Assembly (NCBI RefSeq): GCF_036226405.1
Contig: NZ_CP108464.1
Location: 5,766,001 to 5,830,000 of the forward strand
DNA length: 64,000 nt
Origin: Streptomyces sp. NBC_01260
GTDB lineage: Bacteria > Actinomycetota > Actinomycetes > Streptomycetales > Streptomycetaceae
Direction: 5' to 3'
This document shows positions 56,348 to 64,000 of this stretch, piece by piece (positions within the stretch are counted from its first letter, which is position 1; each line of letters starts with the position of its first letter). The notes under the pieces were generated by a model. That model saw nothing but the letters and a program-made list of their open reading frames with translations. It did not search any database and was not told the origin of the DNA. The translations under genes were made by a program, and so were the position numbers.

Positions 56348-57636
56348 GCCTGCCCCTCGTCTTCGGGGTCGTCGTACTGGTCGTCGTCGGCTGGCTGGCG
56401 GCGTGTGCCGAGGCAGGTATCGCGCGTACGTCGAGCTTCCGGGCCGCCGAGGCGGTCCGCTCGGGCCGTCGCGGCGGCGACAAGCTGGAACAGGTCGCGG
56501 CCGATCCGACGCGCTATCTCAATGTCGCCCTGCTGGTGCGGGTCGCCTGCGAGATGTCGGCCGGGGTACTGGTCACGTACGCCTGTCTGAAGGAACTGCC
56601 GGAGACCTGGGAGGCGCTGGCCGTCGCCATGGGGGTGATGGTCCTGGTCTCCTATGTCGCCATCGGGGTCTCGCCACGCACCATCGGCCGGCAGCACCCG
56701 CTGAACACGGCCACGGCGGCGGCGTACGTCCTGCTGCCGCTGGCCAGGATCATGGGGCCCATCCCGCAACTGCTGATCCTCATCGGCAACGCGCTGACGC
56801 CGGGCAAGGGGTTCCGCAAGGGGCCGTTCGCCAGTGAGGCCGAACTGCGGGCGATGGTCGACCTCGCCGAGCAGGAGTCGCTGATCGAGGACGAGGAGCG
56901 CCGCATGGTGCACTCCGTCTTCGAACTGGGCGACACACTCGTGCGCGAGGTGATGGTGCCGCGCACCGACCTGGTCTGCATCGAGCGCTACAAGACGATC
57001 CGGCAGGCGCTCACCCTCGCGCTGCGCTCCGGTTTCTCGCGCATCCCGGTCACCGGGGAGAACGAGGACGACATCGTCGGGATCGTCTATCTCAAGGACC
57101 TGGTCCGCAAGACGCACATCAACCGGGAGTCGGAGGCCGATCTGGTCTCCACGGCGATGCGTCCCGCGGCGTTCGTGCCCGACACGAAGAACGCCGGTGA
57201 CCTGCTGCGCGAGATGCAGCAGGACCGCAGCCACGTCGCGGTCGTCATCGACGAGTACGGCGGTACGGCGGGCATCGTCACCATCGAGGACATCCTGGAG
57301 GAGATCGTCGGCGAGATCACCGACGAGTACGACCGCGAACTCCCGCCGGTCCAGGAGCTGGAGAACGGCTGCTTCCGGGTCACCGCGCGCCTGGACATCG
57401 GGGACCTCGGCGACCTGTTCGGCCTCGACGAGTACGACGACGAGGACGTGGAGACGGTCGGCGGGCTGCTCGCGAAGGCGCTGGGCCGGGTCCCGATCGC
57501 CGGCGCCTCCTCGGAGGTAGAACTGCCCGACGGGCGACGGCTGCGGCTGACCGCGGAGTCCCCGGCGGGCCGCCGGAACAAGATCGTCACGGTACTGGTG
57601 GAGCCGGTGGCTCCGCCGGAGGAGGCGGCGGCATGA
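56344..57636 (+). CDS. CNNM/CorC-type transporter with CBS domains (hemolysin family)
   Basis: A 430-residue membrane protein. The N-terminal DUF21 region has four transmembrane helices ([49 protein letters not shown]). CBS pair at about 210-330 ([70 protein letters not shown]), then the CorC/HlyC domain. Probable Mg2+ efflux or transport. Coupled at both ends by 4-base overlaps. Confidence 0.93.
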   Translation: MSLPLVFGVVVLVVVGWLAACAEAGIARTSSFRAAEAVRSGRRGGDKLEQVAADPTRYLNVALLVRVACEMSAGVLVTYACLKELPETWEALAVAMGVMVLVSYVAIGVSPRTIGRQHPLNTATAAAYVLLPLARIMGPIPQLLILIGNALTPGKGFRKGPFASEAELRAMVDLAEQESLIEDEERRMVHSVFELGDTLVREVMVPRTDLVCIERYKTIRQALTLALRSGFSRIPVTGENEDDIVGIVYLKDLVRKTHINRESEADLVSTAMRPAAFVPDTKNAGDLLREMQQDRSHVAVVIDEYGGTAGIVTIEDILEEIVGEITDEYDRELPPVQELENGCFRVTARLDIGDLGDLFGLDEYDDEDVETVGGLLAKALGRVPIAGASSEVELPDGRRLRLTAESPAGRRNKIVTVLVEPVAPPEEAAA

Positions 57637-57986
57637 CTCCGAAGGAGCTGAGGGCGTTCTGCCTGGGGTTCAACGCGAGCGCCGAGGAGTTCCCGTTCGG
57701 GCCGGAGGCGTCCGTCTTCAAGGTGCTGGGCAAGATGTTCGCGCTGAGCTCCCTGGACGCGCGGCCGCTGAAGGTGAACCTCAAGTGCGACCCCGACGAC
57801 GCGGTGCGGCTCCGGGAGGAGCACGAGGCCGTGGCGCCGGGGTGGCACATGAACAAGCGGCACTGGAACACGGTGACCGTGTCCGGGCTGCCGGACGGAA
57901 GAGTGCGTGAGCTGATCGAGGACAGCTACGACCTGGTGGTGGCGGGGCTGCCGCGGGCGGAGCGCCTGCGGCTGGACCGGGCGTAG
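57633..57986 (+). CDS. MmcQ/YjbR family protein
   Basis: A 117-residue protein, full family length: FNASAEEFPFGPEASVFKVLGKMFALSSL, LKCDPDDAVRLREEHEAVAPGWHMNKRHWNTV and LIEDSYDLVVAGLP. DNA-binding-like CyaY fold of unknown role. The 3' half is overlapped by the reading frame of the convergent MFS gene. Confidence 0.92.
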   Translation: MTPKELRAFCLGFNASAEEFPFGPEASVFKVLGKMFALSSLDARPLKVNLKCDPDDAVRLREEHEAVAPGWHMNKRHWNTVTVSGLPDGRVRELIEDSYDLVVAGLPRAERLRLDRA

Positions 57987-59421
57987 CGCCCGCTGGGCCC
58001 CGCGGGGCCCAGCTCCGCCGCAGCCCCGCGGCCACCACTCCCGCGGCGACGATCAGCAGCCCGGCGGCCACCGCCACCGCGATCCGGACCCCGTCGAACA
58101 GGGAGGCCTGCGTGGTCGCCACCACGCCGAGCAGCGGGATGCCGATCGTGAGGCCCACCTGCTGGGTCGTGGTGACCAGACCCGTCGCCAGACCCTGCTC
58201 CTCGTTCGGCACGCCCGAGGTGACGGTCAGCCCGTACGCGATGATCGCGCCCAGGTGGCACATGCTGGCCAGCGAGACCGCGACGGTCGCCAGCCAGATG
58301 CCGGAGTCCGTGTCGAGGCCCAGCAGCGCCGCGAAGAACAGGCCCTGGCCCAGCAGTGAGACGGACAGGGTCCGCCGGGCACCGATCCGGCCGATCACCT
58401 TCGGGGCGTACACCCCGGCCACGACCGAGGCAACGCCCTGCACGCCGAAGACCAGCCCGGTCCCGAAGGCCGACAGGTCCAGCACCTCCTGCAGATACAG
58501 GGTCAGGACGAAGACGACGGTGGTCATCATCGAGAAGGTGAGCAGCCCGCCCAGATTGCCGAAGGCCACCGTGCGGCGGCGGAGCATCGGCAGCGAGACC
58601 AGCGGGGCCGGCGCACGCGACTCGACCACCGCGAACGCGATGAGCAGGGCGGCCCCGGCGACCAGGGACACCTGCACGTCCGGGCGCCCGAATCCGTGCT
58701 CGGCCGCCGTGGAGAGGGCGTAGACCAGCGCGAGGAGCCCGCCGGTGACCGTCGCCGCACCCGGTACGTCGAGCCGCACCCGGTCGGGCGTACGGGACTC
58801 GGTGAGCAGCGCGGGGGCCGTCGCGAGGACCGCCACCGCGGCCACCGTCAGCAGCCCCATCGTGGAGCGCCAGCCCAGGGTGTCGGTGAGGGTCCCGCCG
58901 GCCACCATGCCGACGGTGATGCCGAGGGAGAGCAGCGTGCCGCTGATGCCGAGCGCACGGTCGCGCAGCGGCCCCTCCGGGAAGGTGGTGGTGAGCAGGG
59001 ACATCCCGGTCGGCACGATCACCGCGGCGCCGAGCCCCTGGAGCGCCCGCCCGGTCAGGAACGCGGCCGGGTTCCAGGCGAGGGTGGCCAGCAGCGAGGC
59101 GGCCCCGAAGACGGCGAGGCCGGTGAGGAACATCCGGCGGCGGCCGTAGAGGTCGGCGATCCGGCCGAAGAGGAGCAGGAACCCGCCGGACGGCAGCGCG
59201 AACGCGGTGATCGCCCACTGCAGACCGGACCGGCTGAGGCCCAGGTCGTCGCCGAGGACGGGCAGCGCCACGTTCAGTACGGAGAAGTCGAGCGACACCA
59301 TGAACTGGGCGGCGCACAGGACGAGGAGCACCAGCCGGGCCCGGCCGGTGAGCCGGTCCGGGGCGGGGGGTGCGGGAGGGGTGACAGCTGTGTGAGCGGG
59401 GGAGTGGATCGCCATGCCCAT
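57781..59421 (-). CDS. DHA2-type MFS drug-efflux transporter
   Basis: A 546-residue protein; start MGMAIHSPAH at ATG 59421 (59415 also possible). The 14-helix EmrB/QacA family is shown by FMVSLDFSVLNVALPVLGDDLGLS, WAITAFALPSGGFLLLFGRIADLYGRRR and GRALQGLGAAVIVPTGMSLLTTTF. The frame stays open about 75 residues past the last helix into Pro/Ala/Arg-rich sequence and overlaps the yjbR gene by 206 bases. The tail is probably not native (lost stop codon). Divergent from an MmyB-type regulator with only 24 bases between starts. Confidence 0.85.
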   Translation of the reverse strand: MGMAIHSPAHTAVTPPAPPAPDRLTGRARLVLLVLCAAQFMVSLDFSVLNVALPVLGDDLGLSRSGLQWAITAFALPSGGFLLLFGRIADLYGRRRMFLTGLAVFGAASLLATLAWNPAAFLTGRALQGLGAAVIVPTGMSLLTTTFPEGPLRDRALGISGTLLSLGITVGMVAGGTLTDTLGWRSTMGLLTVAAVAVLATAPALLTESRTPDRVRLDVPGAATVTGGLLALVYALSTAAEHGFGRPDVQVSLVAGAALLIAFAVVESRAPAPLVSLPMLRRRTVAFGNLGGLLTFSMMTTVVFVLTLYLQEVLDLSAFGTGLVFGVQGVASVVAGVYAPKVIGRIGARRTLSVSLLGQGLFFAALLGLDTDSGIWLATVAVSLASMCHLGAIIAYGLTVTSGVPNEEQGLATGLVTTTQQVGLTIGIPLLGVVATTQASLFDGVRIAVAVAAGLLIVAAGVVAAGLRRSWAPRGPAGATPGPAAGAPPAAAPPPPGRSCPRSAHALFRPAARTRSPCSSAACSCATPAPRPRAPPGAAPRRRGRT

Positions 59422-59445
59422 GAGCTTGCGGCCGCAGGAATATTC

Positions 59446-60204
59446 GTGGGGAGCGGGCTGCGCCGTGAGGAGGTCGCCGTCCTCGCCGGGGTGGGCGTCT
59501 CCTGGTACCAGTGGCTGGAGCAGGGCCGGGACATCACCGTGTCCCCGCAGGTGCTGGACTCCGTGGCCCGGGTGCTGCGGCTCAGCAGCGCCGAACGGCG
59601 TCACCTCTACGTGCTCGCCGGGCTCAACCCGCCCGCCCCGGAGGTCGATCCGGCCAACGTGGACATGTGCGCGGGGCTGCAGCGGCTGCTCGACAGCTGG
59701 ATGCCGTACCCGGCGCACATCATGGACGCGTACTGGAACATCATCCTGTACAACAACGCGGCCTCGATGGTGTGGGGGATGGGGCCGGACCGGCCGCAGA
59801 ACTGCGTGATCGCCTTCTTCACCGATCCGGTCCACCGCGGCCGGGAGCAGGACTGGCGGGAGACCGCGGCCGGAGTCGTCGCCCAGTTCCGGGCCGCCTG
59901 CTCCGAATGCCCCGACGACGACGGCTTCCGGGCGATCGTGGCCGAGGCGAAGGAGCGCAGTCCCGAGTTCGCCGAGCTCTGGGAGCGGCGGGACGTCGCG
60001 CCCGGCGGGCAGATGCGCAAGGAGCTGACGCATCCGGCGGTGGGCAAGCCGGTCGTGGAGGCCACCCAGTTGCGCATCCCGGCCCGCCCGGACCTGGCGA
60101 TCGTGCTGCACAACCCGTGGCCGGAGACCGGCACGGAGGAGAAGCTCCGCTGGCTGGCCTCGCCCGAGGGGCGGCGGGGTTCGATGCGTCAGGTCCGGGG
60201 ATGA
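59446..60204 (+). CDS. MmyB-type XRE regulator, short N-terminus
   Basis: A 252-residue protein from GTG 59446 (AGGA at 59436). LRREEVAVLAGVGVSWYQWLEQGRDITVSPQVLDSVARVLRLSSAERRHLYVLAG is the XRE/MmyB signature; the MmyB ligand-binding domain follows (DAYWNIILYNNAA, RGREQDWRETAAGVVAQFRAA). Normal members have about 25-35 residues before GLRREE; these are absent here. Divergent from the MFS gene, likely its regulator. The missing N-terminus may affect DNA binding. Confidence 0.83.
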   Translation: MGSGLRREEVAVLAGVGVSWYQWLEQGRDITVSPQVLDSVARVLRLSSAERRHLYVLAGLNPPAPEVDPANVDMCAGLQRLLDSWMPYPAHIMDAYWNIILYNNAASMVWGMGPDRPQNCVIAFFTDPVHRGREQDWRETAAGVVAQFRAACSECPDDDGFRAIVAEAKERSPEFAELWERRDVAPGGQMRKELTHPAVGKPVVEATQLRIPARPDLAIVLHNPWPETGTEEKLRWLASPEGRRGSMRQVRG

Positions 60205-60258
60205 GGGGGCCGGGCGCCCGCGTGCCGCGCCGGTCCGCAGGCTTCGTATGCTCGGCAC

Positions 60259-60612
60259 ATGACCGATAGCACCGACCTCGGCGCCGAGGACCGCAAGATC
60301 GTCACGCTGGCGCGCAGCGCCCGCGCCCGCAACGGTGTGCCGGAGGGCGCGGCCGTAAGGGACGAGACCGGACGTACGTATGTGGCGGGCACGGTGCAGC
60401 TGGAGTCGCTGCGCCTCAGCGCGTTGCGGACGGCCGTCGCCATGGCCGTGGCGAGCGGCGCCACCTCGCTGGAGGCGGCCGCGATCGTCTCCGAGGCCGA
60501 GACCCCTTCGGACGAGGACCGTGCCGCTGTCCGGGACCTGGGAGGGGCGGACACCCCGGTGCTGCTCGCCGGTCCGGACGGGGTTCTGCGGCTCAGTGTG
60601 ACGGCGGGCTGA
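60259..60612 (+). CDS. Cytidine-deaminase-like protein lacking zinc ligands
   Basis: A 117-residue protein. GRTYVAGTVQLESLRLSALRTAVAMAVASGAT aligns with the cytidine deaminase core, but the catalytic HAE/CAE and the second CxxC are absent (QLE and SALR in their place). The rest follows the CDA fold. The position before era is where Streptomyces genomes annotate cytidine deaminase. It is therefore probably a non-catalytic family member. A terminator follows. Confidence 0.8.
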   Translation: MTDSTDLGAEDRKIVTLARSARARNGVPEGAAVRDETGRTYVAGTVQLESLRLSALRTAVAMAVASGATSLEAAAIVSEAETPSDEDRAAVRDLGGADTPVLLAGPDGVLRLSVTAG

Positions 60613-60635
60613 CCTCCGCAGGACCGGCTCATCGG

Positions 60636-60676
60636 GTGCGAACGTCCCGCGTCCCATCGGTGCGGGGCGTTCGCAC
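60636..60676 (+). terminator. Terminator after the cytidine-deaminase-like gene
   Basis: GTGCGAACGTCCCGC pairs with GCGGGGCGTTCGCAC (15 bp, one G-U) around an 11-base loop. Confidence 0.82.
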
Positions 60677-60828
60677 CTGGTGTGCGGGAAACATGGATCT
60701 TGACATCATCTGATGGCCCATCAGTCGGTGCATTTCGATCCCATTGACTTCTTTTCGGCCGGAGTCATCAATGGCCCCCTGCCGGCGCGGAAGAGCCGCT
60801 GCGCCGCAATTCCGCAGGAGGGGGCTCC

Positions 60829-62196
60829 ATGAGTCCAGCCATTCGAAGATCCGACAGCCGGGGAACGCGGCGCCGAGGCCGCCGCTGGGCCGCCGCGCTG
60901 AGTGTGGGCGCGCTCGTCGTCGCCGGGGGAGGACTGCTCGCCGGGCCCGCCCAGGCCATGGCGGCGGCGTCCGTGGCGGTGGACTTCCCGACCCACTGCA
61001 TCCCGCCCGCGATCGCCGGGATCCCGCCGATCGACGGGACGACGTCGGCGCAGATCAGTGTCGACAACGCGGCCCCGAAGGTCGGCGACACGGTCACGGT
61101 GACGTACACCGTCGTCAAGCCGGCCGCGAGCAACCCGGTCGATCTGGCGCTGCCCGCCGACATCATGACGCCGACCGGCAAGGTCACCGTCGCCGGTGCG
61201 CAGTCCGCCGGAATCACGGTGGCGGGCCCGAAGAAGAACGCTCCGGTGCCCGGCAAGGGCGCGTTCCCGTCGTTCTCCATGACCGGCACCTTCACGGTCA
61301 CCGCGCCCGGCGAGATCACCCTCTCGCCCGGCGACTACAACATCCACACCAGCTACATCATGGAGCTGGACACACCCTGCACGGTCACCGATCCGCCCGC
61401 GCCCGTCTCCCAGACGATCATCGCGACGGACGGCGGCGGCCAGGTCAACGAGCGTGCCATCCAGCTCGGTACGGCCTCCGGAGCAGCCGGTGACCAGGTC
61501 AGCGTGACCGGGTCGAAGTTCACCGCGGGTGCGGCCGTCACCCTCGCCGGCCGGGCCGGGGGCTCCCAGACCGGCGACACGGCGACGGTCACGGCGGACG
61601 GATCGGGCGCCTTCACCGGACAGCTGACCGTCACCGACCCGTCGACCACCGGAATCGTCGCCTACGAGGGCGCCGGCTGGGACGCGGCCAAGGGCGCGGG
61701 CCCCCAGGCCTACACCGTCACCGGTGGCGGCGGAGAGACACCGGACGGCAGTCAGAAGCTGACCTCGTCCGTCAAGGCGGGCACGCTCTCCATGTCGCAG
61801 GCCGGGGACTCCGTCGAACTGTCGGCGGTCGACTTCGGCAAGGGCGGCGCATCCACCGGCGCCCTGCGGACGGTGACCGTCAAGGACTTCCGCGGCGGCC
61901 CCGCGGGCTGGTCGCTGACCGGAAAGGTCACCGACTTCCAGGGTCCGGCCGGTGCCACGATCGGCGCCTCCGCGCTCGGCTGGAGCCCGGCCTGCGCGGC
62001 GAAGGCCGGCAGCCCGAGCACCTGCGCGGCGGGTTCCGAGGGTTCGGTCGGCAGCGCGGGAGCCACTCTGGCCTCCACGCCGAACGGCGCCTTCACCGGA
62101 GGTGAGTTCACCGTCGACGCCCAGCTGTCGCTGGACGTGCCGGCGTACTCCGCCACCGGCGCCTACTCCGGAGTGCTCACGCTCACCCTGACGTGA
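60829..62196 (+). CDS. Secreted WxL-domain-like protein
   Basis: A 455-residue protein. Arg-rich N-terminus and signal peptide (RRWAAALSVGALVVAGGGLLAGPAQAMA). Extracellular Ig-like segments follow (VDNAAPKVGDTVTVTYTVVKPAAS; LGTASGAAGDQVSVTGSKF). The C-terminal 130 residues resemble a WxL domain: GWSLTGKVTDF, then ALGWSPAC, ending LSLDVPAYSATGAYSGVLTLTLT. WxL domains bind peptidoglycan non-covalently. The next gene is DUF916 (WxL-interacting), so the two form a surface pair. Confidence 0.72.
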   Translation: MSPAIRRSDSRGTRRRGRRWAAALSVGALVVAGGGLLAGPAQAMAAASVAVDFPTHCIPPAIAGIPPIDGTTSAQISVDNAAPKVGDTVTVTYTVVKPAASNPVDLALPADIMTPTGKVTVAGAQSAGITVAGPKKNAPVPGKGAFPSFSMTGTFTVTAPGEITLSPGDYNIHTSYIMELDTPCTVTDPPAPVSQTIIATDGGGQVNERAIQLGTASGAAGDQVSVTGSKFTAGAAVTLAGRAGGSQTGDTATVTADGSGAFTGQLTVTDPSTTGIVAYEGAGWDAAKGAGPQAYTVTGGGGETPDGSQKLTSSVKAGTLSMSQAGDSVELSAVDFGKGGASTGALRTVTVKDFRGGPAGWSLTGKVTDFQGPAGATIGASALGWSPACAAKAGSPSTCAAGSEGSVGSAGATLASTPNGAFTGGEFTVDAQLSLDVPAYSATGAYSGVLTLTLT

Positions 62197-62284
62197 GCCG
62201 GGACCACTGACCCACCGGTGGGCCGGGCGCGCACCCGGCCGGTCCACCCACCCCGCCAACGCGTGCACCCTGGGGGCCCGCACC

Positions 62285-63229
62285 GTGCGCAAGCTGTCCG
62301 TACTCCTTCTGACCGGCGCCCTGCTCCTGCTGGGCGCCCCCGCGGCCGGCGCCGCCGACAACGGCAGCTGGTCGGTCTTCCCGGCCGCCGCCGACACCGG
62401 CACCCGGCCGTACTTCTATCTCTCGGCCGACCCCGGAGCCACCCTCACCGACAAGGTGACCGTCAAGAACAAGACCGGCGACCCGCTGACGTTCCGGCTG
62501 TACGCGGCCGACGCGTACAACACCGAACGCGACGGCGGATTCGCGGTCCGCGCGCAGAACGAGAAGCAGCGATCCGTCGGCGCCTGGGCCAGGACCGACC
62601 GCGACCGGGTCACCGTGAAGCCGCACGGTTCGGTCACCGTGCCCGTCACGATCAAGGTCCCCGAGGACGCCGAACCGGGCGACCACCCCGGCGCCCTCGT
62701 CGCCCTGGACGAGCGCGTCGACCCCGCCGACGCGGGCGCCGTGGCCGTCGGCATCCAGAAGGCGGTCGGCGCCCGGATCTATCTGCGGGTCAACGGCCCG
62801 ACGATGCCCGCGCTCTCCGTCGACGACGTCAAGGTCGAGCACACCCAGCCACTGGTCCCGGGCACCGGCACGTCCCGGGCCGTCATCTCGTACACGCTCC
62901 GCAACCGCGGCAACGTCACCCTCAGCCCCAAGGTCGCGCTCAAGGCCGAGGGGCTCTTCGGCCGCACCCTGCTCGCCCGCGAGCTGAAGCGGATTCCCTC
63001 CGAGCTGCTGCCCCGCCAGGAGGTCCGGCTCACCGAGGAGTGGAAGGGCGCGCCGCAGCTGGAGTGGGGCGAGGTCAAGCTGACCGCCAGCGCGCGCGAC
63101 ACCCGCGAGGCCGCCACCGCACCGTACTTCGCACTGCCCTGGCTGGTCGCCGGAGTGCTGCTGGTGCTTCTTGCCGGGGGCGCGGGGCTGTGGATACGGG
63201 CACGTCGGAGCCGTCGCCGCACGGCCTGA
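62285..63229 (+). CDS. DUF916 (WxL-interacting protein) family membrane protein
   Basis: A 314-residue protein from GTG 62285. Signal peptide (KLSVLLLTGALLLLGAPAAGAA), then DUF916-type domain: GSWSVFPAAADTGTRPYFYLSADPGATLTDKVTVKNKT and VPVTIKVPEDAEPGDHPGALVA. A second Ig-like domain follows. C-terminal transmembrane helix (YFALPWLVAGVLLVLLAGGAGLWI) and a basic tail. Together with the WxL-like protein it probably forms a cell-surface complex. Confidence 0.82.
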   Translation: MRKLSVLLLTGALLLLGAPAAGAADNGSWSVFPAAADTGTRPYFYLSADPGATLTDKVTVKNKTGDPLTFRLYAADAYNTERDGGFAVRAQNEKQRSVGAWARTDRDRVTVKPHGSVTVPVTIKVPEDAEPGDHPGALVALDERVDPADAGAVAVGIQKAVGARIYLRVNGPTMPALSVDDVKVEHTQPLVPGTGTSRAVISYTLRNRGNVTLSPKVALKAEGLFGRTLLARELKRIPSELLPRQEVRLTEEWKGAPQLEWGEVKLTASARDTREAATAPYFALPWLVAGVLLVLLAGGAGLWIRARRSRRRTA

Positions 63230-63301
63230 GACGAGGGGCCCGGCGGCCCCGCCGGCCGCCTTGGTGCGGCAGCGCCGCCGGGATCGGGGACAATGGGCGC
63301 C

Positions 63302-64000
63302 ATGAGCGCTCGACCTAACCCAGAAGCTGCTGCGCAGCAGGCTGAGAACACCGCCCCGCACCGGGCCGGCTTCGCCTGCTTCGTGGGCCGTCCCAACGCG
63401 GGCAAGTCCACCCTTACGAACGCTCTGGTCGGCCAGAAGGTGGCGATCACGTCCAACCGGCCACAGACCACCCGGCACACGGTCCGCGGCATCGTGCACC
63501 GGCCGGACGCGCAGCTGATCCTGGTCGACACCCCCGGCCTCCACAAGCCGCGCACCCTGCTGGGCGAGCGTCTCAACGACGTCGTACGCACCACCTGGGC
63601 CGAGGTCGACGTCATCGGTTTCTGCCTGCCCGCCGACCAGAAGCTCGGCCCCGGCGACACGTACATCATCAAGGAACTCGCGGGCATCAGGAAGACGCCC
63701 AAGATCGCGATCATCACCAAGTCCGACCTGGTCGAGTCCAAGCAGCTCGCCGAACAGCTGCTGGCCGTCTCCCGCCTCGGCGAGGAGCTCGGCTTCGAGT
63801 GGGCGGAGATCATCCCGGTCTCGGCCGTCAAGGACGACCAGGTCGGTCTGCTGGCCGACCTGATCGCCCCGCTGCTCCCCGAGAGCCCGCCGCTCTACCC
63901 GGAGGGCGACCTCACCGACGAGCCCGAGATGGTCATGGTCGCCGAGCTGATCCGGGAGGCCGCGCTCGAAGGCGTACGGGACGAGCTGCCGCACTCCATC
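63302..64000 (+). CDS. era: GTPase Era, 5' part (runs off the window)
   Basis: Open frame from ATG 63302 to the window edge with no stop (233 codons visible). GTPase motifs: GRPNAGKSTL (G1), PQTTRHTVRGI (G2), DTPGLHKPRTLLGERL (G3), ITKSDL (G4) and VSAVKDDQ (G5). The start of the KH-domain linker is at the edge. Era binds 16S rRNA 3' end in 30S assembly and fits with ybeY upstream. Confidence 0.97.
   Translation, partial: MSARPNPEAAAQQAENTAPHRAGFACFVGRPNAGKSTLTNALVGQKVAITSNRPQTTRHTVRGIVHRPDAQLILVDTPGLHKPRTLLGERLNDVVRTTWAEVDVIGFCLPADQKLGPGDTYIIKELAGIRKTPKIAIITKSDLVESKQLAEQLLAVSRLGEELGFEWAEIIPVSAVKDDQVGLLADLIAPLLPESPPLYPEGDLTDEPEMVMVAELIREAALEGVRDELPHSI

Noticed and set aside
58696..59445. Upstream extension of the MmyB-type regulator ORF
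   Set aside because: The extra 250 residues are antisense to the MFS gene and low-complexity; GTG 59446 with AGGA is a better start.

Overview
The window is high-GC actinobacterial DNA. Codon use, frequent GTG starts, 4-base stop/start overlaps and the gene order holA-rpsT-lepA and hrcA-dnaJ-rsmE-phoH-ybeY-era point to a Streptomyces chromosome. It splits into a mobile accessory half (1 to about 24.65 kb) and a conserved core half (about 24.65 to 64 kb).

Accessory half. The left edge cuts into a tyrosine recombinase gene, followed by a small coiled-coil partner (DUF6262/TnpC-like), as in Tn554-type recombinase trios. Cargo then runs to about 24648, where the host comEC gene resumes in the middle of its DVGQGDA motif. 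The simplest reading is that one integrative element has split comEC, with the 5' half lying left of the window. The cargo is rich in nuclease and ATPase genes typical of defence islands: a winged-helix-like protein with a PD-(D/E)XK nuclease (1482-3969), a large HNH protein (4112-5869), a complete ABC-three-component (ABC-3C) system (6095-9706), a PadR regulator with an ATPase (10203-11344), and a restriction-nuclease/TOPRIM fusion preceded by a 31-codon upstream ORF (11451-12472). Degenerate IS5-family transposase pieces lie between these modules.

Nested transposons (13.6-24.47 kb). Three layers can be read at base level. (1) An IS5-family transposase remnant is split at 14025/24401. (2) It is split by an element at 14026-24400 with TGT...ACA ends, a 5-bp target duplication (AAAGG) and repeated GTTGGCAAA end motifs, as in Tn7/Tn5053-type ends. 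This element has no transposase of its own; it carries a Vsr/DUF559-like endonuclease and an unknown gene. (3) Inside that lies a complete 7982-bp Tn3-family transposon (14209-22190) with 38-bp GGGG...TAAG inverted repeats and its own 5-bp duplication (GGAAA). It encodes a full TnpA, a tyrosine recombinase with an adjacent IRS-like resolution site, a broken methyltransferase, a Tad2-like (DUF2829) gene interrupted by TGA, a small zinc-ribbon protein, and a two-gene cargo operon of a B12-type radical SAM enzyme and a LysE-type exporter.

Core half. After the comEC remnant come PPOX-fold and arylamine N-acetyltransferase genes, holA, rpsT, lepA, an acyl-CoA ligase, a SpoIIE-type phosphatase, hemW and a membrane-anchored substrate-binding-like protein. 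Then follow DUF3097, an MBL hydrolase, the CIRCE-controlled hrcA-dnaJ pair, a nitronate monooxygenase, rsmE, a lipoprotein, a Tricorn-type protease, HIT, RNase Z, an adenine/adenosine deaminase, an MFS gene and a PfkB kinase. The right end holds the coupled run phoH-ybeY-CNNM-yjbR, a divergent MFS/MmyB-type regulator pair, a catalytically degenerate cytidine-deaminase-like protein, a WxL/WxL-interacting (DUF916) surface pair, and the 5' part of era, which runs off the right edge. No rRNA, tRNA or CRISPR array was seen.
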